A stretch of 22,552 bases of DNA from contig JBBSTY010000061.1 in the NCBI GenBank assembly GCA_038235385.1, positions 1 to 22,552 of the forward strand, read 5' to 3'. How positions within the stretch are numbered: the stretch's first letter is position 1; each line of letters starts with the position of its first letter. The position numbers and the translations under genes were made by a program. The DNA comes from JBBSTY01 sp038235385. GTDB lineage: Bacteria; Actinomycetota; Acidimicrobiia; Acidimicrobiales; Acidimicrobilacustridaceae. Below the pieces are notes generated by a model. The model saw only the letters and a list, made by a program, of their open reading frames with translations. It searched no databases and was not told the DNA's origin. Positions 1 through 5,403 of this stretch are shown here, piece by piece.

Positions 1-2
1 AG

Positions 3-1541
3 TCCAACGTCAGCCCCTATCCCGTTTTGGCACATTTGGGGCGCTGGGATGGGACCACCTTCCAGCCGGTGACGTCCGCCTCGCTCCCGGCCGGGAAGCT
101 CGTGGTCCTGACCCACGGCTGGGCGCCGGGCTACCTCGCCGCCTACCAGCGCCTCCAGGCGCAGAGCACCGACCTGGTCACGGTGTGGACCCCCGGCCTG
201 GTCGATGACGCCAACGTCTCGATGCTTGCCACGTGGGCGCCCATCGCGCAGGCCTTGCAGACAGCCGATCCGGCCTCGACGGTCATGCTCTACAGCTGGG
301 TCGACCAATCGGCCACGGGCGCCAACCCACTCGAGGCGCGCCGGGGTGAGGACGCCACGGAGGTGAACGGGCACCGGTTGGCCACCGCCCTGGACCAGGC
401 AGTGGTGCCCGGCTTCGCGGCGGAGGGCGGTCAGGTCCATCTCATCGGGCACAGCTTCGGGGCCAACGTGGCGACCACGGCGGCGCTGGCGCTGACGGTG
501 CCGCCGCGGCAACTGACCCTGCTCGATTCTCCCGAGACGACCCTCGCCCTGCTCGGTGGGGCCAAGAACGACCTGCGCTACAAGCTGCCGCGGCTCGACA
601 TCGGCCGGGGCCCGGGCCAGACCTTCGTCGACAACTACATCTCCTACGTGGGCATCCGCTTCTCGACGTTCCCGGGGTTGGATCAGGTGGTCGATGTGCA
701 GACGGCCCCGCCGCCCGGCGACGGGCCGGGGGAGAAGCACACCTTCGCCATCGTCTGGTACCGCACGTCGGTCGAGGACCCGGGTGCCGGGGTCGGCTAT
801 GCGTGGTCGCCGTTGGCCGGTGGCGACGACGCCGCGCTCGGCTCCTACTACCAACAGCCCGATCCGGCGAACGTCTTGTCGCTGTCCGAGATCGAGGGCC
901 CGCCGCCTCCGACCGTAGGAACCCAGTTGTTGGTGGCGGGCTCGGACCTCGCCGTCCCGGCCTCGCCGGCTGGCCGGGGGGCGACCGGAACGGTCCCCGG
1001 CAGCGGAACGGCGGTGCCCGGCGCGCCTGCCTCGGACGCCGCCAACGGCGTGGCGCTGGGTGGCCCGTCGCCGCGCACGTGGAACCTCACCTTCAGCACC
1101 GACGAGGACTCCCTCTGGCTCGACTTCGATCTGACCCTCACCGGGCGCGCCGGCGATTCGGTGGCGGTGTTCATCGACGGTCGTCAGCGCTACCAGGCCG
1201 CCGCCCCGGAGGCGGGGACGGGTACCCCCGGGGCCTTCGTGGTCCTCTACGACGTCGCGCCGGGCGACCACGTCCTGAGCGTGTCCCTCACCGGCGCGAC
1301 ATCCACCGACGCGGCCGACCCGGCCACGACGGCCACGGTTGCCGGCCTACGGCTCTCCTCCACCGCCGACATCCAGCGCAACCTCACCGCCCAGGAGACC
1401 AACTGGCTGCTCATCGCGGCGCTCGCCATCGGCCTGGTGGTCGTCGTGGCCCTGGTCGTGGTCATCGTGGTGCTGATCCGCCGCCTCCGCCGCCGGGTGC
1501 GGCCTCCCGCCGAGGATCTCACGGGAGCGGCAGCCGACTGA
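3..1541 (+). CDS. Alpha/beta hydrolase with C-terminal membrane anchor (5' end missing)
   Basis: The frame is open from the first complete codon at 3, so the true start probably lies before the window; a TTG at 27 is the earliest start-like codon inside. A lipase/esterase-like fold is supported by the oxyanion-type stretch VVLTHGW and by the nucleophile elbow GHSFG, whose serine codon is at 453. The following LLDS and the later GEKHTF could supply the acid and histidine, but that assignment is inferred. A Pro/Gly/Ala-rich linker leads into a beta-rich C-terminal half. The protein ends in one strong transmembrane helix (NWLLIAALAIGLVVVVALVV) followed by an Arg-rich cytoplasmic tail. This suggests an enzyme displayed outside the membrane by a C-terminal anchor. 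Substrate unknown. The class is fairly sure, the exact role is not. Confidence 0.75.
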   Translation, partial: SNVSPYPVLAHLGRWDGTTFQPVTSASLPAGKLVVLTHGWAPGYLAAYQRLQAQSTDLVTVWTPGLVDDANVSMLATWAPIAQALQTADPASTVMLYSWVDQSATGANPLEARRGEDATEVNGHRLATALDQAVVPGFAAEGGQVHLIGHSFGANVATTAALALTVPPRQLTLLDSPETTLALLGGAKNDLRYKLPRLDIGRGPGQTFVDNYISYVGIRFSTFPGLDQVVDVQTAPPPGDGPGEKHTFAIVWYRTSVEDPGAGVGYAWSPLAGGDDAALGSYYQQPDPANVLSLSEIEGPPPPTVGTQLLVAGSDLAVPASPAGRGATGTVPGSGTAVPGAPASDAANGVALGGPSPRTWNLTFSTDEDSLWLDFDLTLTGRAGDSVAVFIDGRQRYQAAAPEAGTGTPGAFVVLYDVAPGDHVLSVSLTGATSTDAADPATTATVAGLRLSSTADIQRNLTAQETNWLLIAALAIGLVVVVALVVVIVVLIRRLRRRVRPPAEDLTGAAAD

Positions 1542-1684
1542 CTGGCGTGGGCGCCGCCGCCGCCGACCGCACCGAGACCATCGAAGGTGGGCACGCCGAG
1601 CGCCGCAGTGGAGTTGGCGTCGCTCCCGCCGCCGACCGTGGTTCCGTCGAGGTGGGGGAGCAACGTCGTGGCCAGCGCGCCGAG
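1541..1684 (-). pseudogene. Remnant of M20-family metallopeptidase (carboxypeptidase G2/ArgE-like C-terminus)
   Basis: Read on the minus strand, this stretch gives about 48 residues resembling the C-terminal catalytic part of M20 peptidases. It contains TTVGGGSDAN, then TAALGVPTFDGLGAVGGG, then GAHA. In the family, the GGGSD(G/A)NF...LGxPTLDGLGAVGGGAH block carries the late metal-ligand histidine, and that histidine is kept here. Similarity stops abruptly at the stop codon of the hydrolase gene (1541) on one side and fades above about 1690 on the other. No N-terminal domain, dimerisation domain or start is present, so this is a scrap and not a gene. The match rests on my memory of the family motif and not on a search. 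Confidence 0.55.
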
Positions 1685-1821
1685 CTCGCGACGGAAGCTC
1701 GTGATCGAGCGAGCACCGGAGCATCGGTGTTGGGTGGGAGACCCCTGCCCCTCGGGGTTCGGCGGAGACACATCATTTCGGCGCCTCCTCCCCCGTTACG
1801 GCTGACACCTGCTCAAGGGGC

Positions 1822-1848
1822 GTAGCACGTGGTGCTACACTCTCGGCA
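1822..1848 (+). promoter_or_regulatory. Promoter and palindromic operator of the toxin-antitoxin module
   Basis: A perfect 7-bp inverted repeat with a 3-bp spacer, GTAGCAC-GTG-GTGCTAC, covers 1822-1838. Its right arm contains an extended -10 element, TGC (1833-1835) followed by TACACT (1836-1841). The antitoxin ATG begins at 1848, 6 nt after the -10 box, so the transcript would start at or next to the ATG and be leaderless; no SD can fit. No good -35 box is visible, in keeping with an extended -10 promoter. Antitoxins of this class usually repress their own operon, so the palindrome is the likely operator, blocking RNA polymerase at the -10. Confidence 0.65.
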
Positions 1849-2102
1849 TGGGCCGTGAAGTCACCCAGCGAGAGCTCCGCAACGACAGTGGCGAGATCAT
1901 GCGTCAGCTCGATCAGGGGGAGACGTTCGTGGTGACCCGCAACGGTGTGCCGGTGGGCGAGCTGACTCCCCTTCGCCGGCATCGTTTCGTCACCGCCGAG
2001 GCGGCGGTGGCGATGTTCCGAACCGCACCACGCGTCGACTACGAGCAGTTCCGCGCCGACCTCGATGACCTCGTGAACCAGGACGTGACCCCACGTGGCT
2101 GA
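1848..2102 (+). CDS. Antitoxin, Phd/YefM family (VapB-type partner)
   Basis: This 84-residue protein has the Phd/YefM pattern. The N-terminal part (REVTQRELRNDSGEIMRQLDQGETFVVTRNGVPVGEL) forms the DNA-binding dimer. The C-terminal third, rich in charged and aromatic residues (VDYEQFRADLDDLV), is the flexible segment expected to wrap the toxin. The ATG at 1848 is chosen because the conserved REVTQ start follows at once and the -10 box lies just upstream. Its last 8 nt overlap the toxin start (GTG at 2095), so the two are probably translationally coupled. It should neutralise the PIN-domain ribonuclease encoded next and, with it, bind the palindrome at 1822-1838. The family call is firm; cognate binding is inferred from gene order. 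Confidence 0.9.
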   Translation: MGREVTQRELRNDSGEIMRQLDQGETFVVTRNGVPVGELTPLRRHRFVTAEAAVAMFRTAPRVDYEQFRADLDDLVNQDVTPRG

Positions 2103-2508
2103 GCGTCGCCGCCATCGGCGCGGGATCCTCGACACCTCGGTGATCATCGACATCGACACGCTCGACCCCGCCCACCTCCCCGAAGAGGTCGCGGTGAGCG
2201 CGCTGACCATGGCGGAGCTCGCCGCGGGACCGCACGCGTCGGGTGACGCCGACGAGCGCGGGCGGCGGCAGGACCGTTTGCAGCGTGCCGAAGCGGCGTT
2301 CGACCCATTGCCCTTCGACAGCGAGGCAGCTCGCGCGTACGGCCGGGTCTATGCCGCAGTCGCCGCCGCGGGACGAAAGGCTCGTGGAGCTCGCGCGGTC
2401 GACCTGCTCATCGCGGCGACGGCGTGCGCGGCTGGGCTTCCGCTGTACACGAGGAACGCCGCCGACTTCGAGGCACTCGAAGGTCTCGTCGACATCGTGG
2501 TCGTGTAG
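2095..2508 (+). CDS. VapC-like PIN-domain ribonuclease toxin
   Basis: This 137-residue protein carries the PIN-domain acidic residues in order: Asp13 in ILDTSVIID, Glu41 in LTMAELAAG, Asp103 in ARAVDLLIAATA, then the TRNAADF motif (Asn121, Asp124). These acids bind Mg2+/Mn2+ in VapC toxins, which cleave tRNA or rRNA and stop translation. The GTG start at 2095 overlaps the antitoxin end by 8 nt and gives an N-terminus (AERRRHRRG) slightly longer than usual before the first beta strand. All catalytic positions are intact, so the toxin looks active. The RNA target cannot be told from sequence. The gene ends inside a long hairpin (2502-2529). Confidence 0.92.
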   Translation: MAERRRHRRGILDTSVIIDIDTLDPAHLPEEVAVSALTMAELAAGPHASGDADERGRRQDRLQRAEAAFDPLPFDSEAARAYGRVYAAVAAAGRKARGARAVDLLIAATACAAGLPLYTRNAADFEALEGLVDIVVV

Positions 2509-2529
2509 TCGGCACGAGCCGACGACACG
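2502..2529 (+). terminator. Hairpin at the end of the toxin gene
   Basis: The arms CGTGTAGTCGGC (2502-2513) and GCCGACGACACG (2518-2529) pair in 11 of 12 positions (one A-G mismatch) around an ACGA loop. The hairpin includes the TAG stop codon (2506-2508). No T-run follows, which is common for actinobacterial terminators. It could end the toxin-antitoxin transcript or protect its 3' end. Confidence 0.55.
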
Positions 2530-2711
2530 GGACCTCGCCGTCATCATCGGGTTCGCCCGACGCGGATCGGGTCCGATGGTGGTGCGGAACGGGCGGTCGG
2601 CCGCTCATCGCGGACCAGGGCTCGACCGTGGTCACCTGCACCGGCGGGTCCGGTCGCGTGCACCTGCTGGGACGAACCTCGCGCCGCACGCCGTGGACGT
2701 CCGGCGCTCTG
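2530..2711. other. Intergenic stretch between converging genes, no gene seen
   Basis: None of the six frames here gives a recognisable protein. The only structure noted is a weak 5-bp stem (CGCCG 2689-2693 with CGGCG 2702-2706) just past the acetyltransferase stop, which could help end the minus-strand transcript. Confidence 0.4.
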
Positions 2712-3185
2712 TCACGGCGGTCCGACGGTGAAGAGCTGAACCGGACCGTCGTCGTTCCTGGTCTCGGTGTAGGGAGACGGCAGTGCCCGGCGCCAGAACG
2801 CCGTGGCCGCCGTGTTCGCATCGAGCTGCCGCACCTGCCACCGTCCGGGGAACCGCTCGAAGGTCAACTCCGCCGCCCGCTGCCCGATGTGTTGGCGACG
2901 GTACTTCCGCATGACGAAGAACTCGGCCAGATCGTGCGGCGACCCGGAGCGGACCAGCGAGAAGCCCGCCTTCGCGCCGGCGACCTCGAACACGAAGGGG
3001 TGCCGGTCGGCCTCGGTCCAGTAGTGGTCGAGGTACCGGTAGTCGAACTCGCCGTGCGCGCCGACGTCGGCGCCATCGAACTCGCTGAAGTCGTGCAGGT
3101 ACAGCTGCATCATCCGTCGGATGGCCACCTTGTCCACGACGTCGGCCGGCCGAACGGTCAGTTCCAACAGGGGCGACGCCTCCAT
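2712..3185 (-). CDS. GNAT-family N-acetyltransferase
   Basis: This 157-residue protein resembles GNAT acyltransferases. A central beta strand (DLAEFFVMRKYRRQHIG, residues 85-101) contains the acetyl-CoA pyrophosphate-binding motif RRQHIGQRA (96-104). It is followed by the helix AAELTFERFPG and the late segment QLDANTAATAFWRRA typical of the C-terminal half of the fold. The start ATG at 3185 is supported by a strong SD (AAGGAGG) 5 nt upstream; the frame is open further upstream but shows no family similarity there. It stands alone between the converging toxin gene and the methyltransferase scrap. The acceptor substrate (antibiotic, amino acid or protein) is not predictable. Confidence 0.88.
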   Translation of the reverse strand: MEASPLLELTVRPADVVDKVAIRRMMQLYLHDFSEFDGADVGAHGEFDYRYLDHYWTEADRHPFVFEVAGAKAGFSLVRSGSPHDLAEFFVMRKYRRQHIGQRAAELTFERFPGRWQVRQLDANTAATAFWRRALPSPYTETRNDDGPVQLFTVGPP

Positions 3186-3310
3186 GGGTCCTCCTTCCTC
3201 GGGACGGCACCGTGCTCGGCGAGCGTTCGGACCGGAAGCGGCGGCAGGACTCCAGCGTGCGCTCGCACCGGCTGCTCCTTCACGAGCCGGACGAGTGCTC
3301 GCCCGCCACC

Positions 3311-3430
3311 TTACCAATGGCGTTCGAACCGGCACCTACTGCGTCTACCGACCCCGGCACCGTCATGCGCCCGGCCACCTTCGCGAGCTACGCCGCCCCC
3401 GCCGGGTTCACCGGCGTGGAGGTGGTTCGT
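3311..3430 (+). pseudogene. Remnant of a SAM-dependent methyltransferase C-terminus
   Basis: The plus frame starting TTA-CCA-ATG at 3311 reads LPMAFEPAPTASTDPG, then TVMRPATFASYAAPAGFTGVEVV. This closely follows the C-terminal pattern of class I methyltransferases of the type LP..M...P.A.TGTVMRP.TL..YA..AGF..VEV. Similarity ends near 3428, and nothing upstream of 3311 continues it: there is no SAM-binding GxGxG part and no plausible start. It therefore looks like the tail of a deleted gene. It carries a TTA leucine codon, rare in such GC-rich DNA. It ends 5 bp before the stop of the neighbouring minus-strand methyltransferase, but it is on the other strand and is not part of that gene. Identification is by remembered family pattern. 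Confidence 0.5.
3400..3416 (-). terminator. Possible terminator of the minus-strand operon
   Basis: CGCCGG (3400-3405) and CCGGCG (3411-3416) form a perfect 6-bp GC stem with a 5-nt loop, 19 nt beyond the stop of the methyltransferase gene at 3435. No T-tract follows. It lies inside the methyltransferase scrap, where it is also explained by the coding sequence of AGFTG, so its role is uncertain. Confidence 0.35.
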
Positions 3431-3434
3431 TCGG

Positions 3435-4205
3435 TCACGCGCAACGGGCGTGGACGAGGATCATCGTGACGCGTCCGTCGTCGAGGAGCTCGGCGTAGGC
3501 GTCCGCGTTCTCCGTGGCCCGTTGCCATCGAGGATCGCTCCCGTGGTCGCGGGTCAGGGCTTCGTCGAGACGGCTCTGCGGTCGGGACCAGTTGAGCGGA
3601 GCGTTCGGGAGCGCCTCGGAGCTGACGTGGTCGACCACCGTGAACCCGCTGCGGACCAGGTCGGCGAGGAGCTCGGCGGTCGTGGCGAACGAGTTGCCCT
3701 CGGGCACGTCGGCCGGGGGGATCGGCTCGTCGGCGACGTAGGCCAGGACCCCGAGGTGGCCGTCGTCGACGAGGCAGCGGCGGACCTCGGTGAGCGCCGC
3801 CACGGGATGATCGACGGTGTCGAGCACCCCCAACGTCCACGCGACGTCGAACGTGGCTCGGGCGATGGGAAGGGCTTCGGCGGCGCCGAGCACCGTCGGC
3901 ATGGCGAACAGACGGGTCGCCCCCTCGGCGGCGCCGTCCATCGGCTCGACCCCCACCGGGCGCACGCCGTACCGATCCGCCGCCCACGCGGCTGGTCCTC
4001 CGAGGCCCGATCCGACATCGAGCAGACGCAGGCCCTCGGCGAAGGCGAGCGATTCGGCCAGCCACGCCAGAGCCGATGGGCTCCCGCTGCCTCGCGAGGC
4101 GCCCGCCAGGACCGATGTCTGATCACGGCCCGCCAGCTCCTCGGCCGTCCAGCGGGCGACCAGGTCGAACTCGGCCTCGTGCGCGGGGGAGTCACGGTCG
4201 GTCAT
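3435..4205 (-). CDS. Class I SAM-dependent methyltransferase
   Basis: This 256-residue protein has the class I methyltransferase core. Motif I is LLDVGSGLGGPA (residues 61-72), followed by VGVEPM, whose Glu should bind the SAM ribose. Later come ALPIARATFDVAWTLGVLDTVDHP (motifs II/III region) and VRRCLVDDGHLGVL (strand 5 region). The layout resembles UbiE/Methyltransf_11 enzymes acting on small molecules. The ATG at 4205 is chosen because it overlaps the end of the preceding gene by 14 bp and the family similarity begins there; upstream codons in frame are non-homologous. No good SD is visible, so translation is probably coupled to the MetV-like/MetF gene. The substrate is unknown. Its place after a folate-dependent methyl-supply gene fits one-carbon metabolism but does not prove a link. 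Confidence 0.88.
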   Translation of the reverse strand: MTDRDSPAHEAEFDLVARWTAEELAGRDQTSVLAGASRGSGSPSALAWLAESLAFAEGLRLLDVGSGLGGPAAWAADRYGVRPVGVEPMDGAAEGATRLFAMPTVLGAAEALPIARATFDVAWTLGVLDTVDHPVAALTEVRRCLVDDGHLGVLAYVADEPIPPADVPEGNSFATTAELLADLVRSGFTVVDHVSSEALPNAPLNWSRPQSRLDEALTRDHGSDPRWQRATENADAYAELLDDGRVTMILVHARCA

Positions 4206-5403
4206 CGTGGGACCGATCCATGGGCGACATCGAGCGGGGCGGTTCGGCGTCAGCAGGACGAGGAAGGGGAAGCGGAACCGATCGCTGGTTCCCGGGCGTC
4301 GGCGTCCGGGCCTCCTGGGTCGCCGGCCGTCGGACGCCCGTCCATGGTGTCGGTGAACCACGTCGGAGCTGCTCGGCGACCTCTCGCATCACGGTGGCCC
4401 GTTCCGTCGGGCTGGCGGTGGATGCGGGGCCGGAGAGATCGATCCCGTCGACCCCGTCGATCGAGAGGTGGGCCGTGGCGCTGGCGACCGCGTGGGCGAT
4501 GCCTGCAGCTCGGGGATCGGTGGCGTGGAGGACCTCATCGATGGCGCTCGGCTCGATCCCGACCCCGGGCAGTGCGATCAACCGATCGGCGCCGGCCGCG
4601 TCGGTGAAGACGGGGACGCACACGATGTGGCGCAGGGTCGAACCGTTCGCTCGCGACCGGCGGATGAAGTGGTCGACCTCGGCCGGGGTGGCGCCGAGGT
4701 TCACGAAGCACCACGACGCGCCGGCGCGGGACTTGTCCGCAGCACGTCCGGGACGGACGTCGATCGGCTCCACCGTGGGACTCTCGGCCACGGAGACCTC
4801 GAGCCCGAACCGGCGCGCCTGGGCGGTGAGCCGCAAGCTGTCCAGGTCGAACACCGCTTCGGTGTCCGGTCGGACGTGCGGTGCGCGGGCATCGCCGGTG
4901 ACGCAGTGCACCTCGCGCACGCCCACCTCGGCCAAGGCGACGAGGTCGGCCTCGAGCGCAGCGCCGTTGCGATCGCGACAGGAGACCGTCACCCAGGGTC
5001 GGCAACCCTCGGCGAGCAGCGTCGGCGCCACGACGACGTTCGGCAGGTCGATGCGGTCGTGGTGCTCGCCGAGCAACACGGCATCGCACCACCCGGCATG
5101 CAGTCGTGCCATCTCTCGGCCCGAAGCCAGGGTGGGTTCGGCCGGTCGGGCGTCGCAGACCACCAACGGCGTCGTCGCCGGGGATCGGTCGGCGAAGGCC
5201 GTGACGGTCCCGTCGCGGTCCTCGGGCAACGGGGCGATCGCGGTCCACGGTGGTGCCGGCTCCAGCACGAACGGGCAGGTTCGATCGTCGACCTCGCAAC
5301 GACCGCCCGATCGAACGCCACCGCAGGGCCCGTAGACCATCCGCTTCGGGCAGTCCACGCGTCGCTCCAGAGCGGCCCGATGCTCGTGGGGCCGTGGGCT
5401 CAT
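4192..5403 (-). CDS. MetF-like 5,10-methylenetetrahydrofolate reductase with N-terminal MetV-like Cys domain
   Basis: This protein has 403 residues. Residues 14-45 hold the MTHFR_C (MetV-type) signature DCPKRMVYGPCGG, with cysteines 18, 27, 36 and 43 spaced as a metal or Fe-S site. Residues 75-350 follow the MetF TIM barrel: TVSCRDRN (139-146, like the MetF TCxDxN stretch), VTGD (168-171), DKSRAGA (223-229), and VPVFTDAAGADRLIALPGVGI. A Pro/Arg-rich tail follows. MetF reduces methylene-THF to methyl-THF for methionine synthesis; MetV is its separate partner in acetogens. The usual first-strand motif FEFFPP with the catalytic Glu seems replaced by VVCDARPAEP (82-91), so activity is uncertain. 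ATG at 5403 overlaps the catalase stop as ATGA. It could also be a divergent folate-binding enzyme. Confidence 0.8.
   Translation of the reverse strand: MSPRPHEHRAALERRVDCPKRMVYGPCGGVRSGGRCEVDDRTCPFVLEPAPPWTAIAPLPEDRDGTVTAFADRSPATTPLVVCDARPAEPTLASGREMARLHAGWCDAVLLGEHHDRIDLPNVVVAPTLLAEGCRPWVTVSCRDRNGAALEADLVALAEVGVREVHCVTGDARAPHVRPDTEAVFDLDSLRLTAQARRFGLEVSVAESPTVEPIDVRPGRAADKSRAGASWCFVNLGATPAEVDHFIRRSRANGSTLRHIVCVPVFTDAAGADRLIALPGVGIEPSAIDEVLHATDPRAAGIAHAVASATAHLSIDGVDGIDLSGPASTASPTERATVMREVAEQLRRGSPTPWTGVRRPATQEARTPTPGNQRSVPLPLPRPADAEPPRSMSPMDRSHDDRP

Noticed and set aside
1587..1805. 72-codon plus-strand frame between the hydrolase and the antitoxin
   Set aside because: No SD, no recognisable domain, and the opposite strand explains part of it as an M20 peptidase scrap.
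3305..3360. tRNA-like motifs on the minus strand (GGTAGACGC and GGTTCGAAC)
   Set aside because: The would-be T-arm does not pair correctly around the loop, no acceptor or anticodon stems form, and the stretch is better explained by the plus-strand methyltransferase scrap.
2424..4607. 727-codon plus-strand open frame
   Set aside because: It has the Arg/Gly-rich composition of an antisense frame and runs across the acetyltransferase, methyltransferase and MetF-like genes, whose motifs are clear on the other strand.
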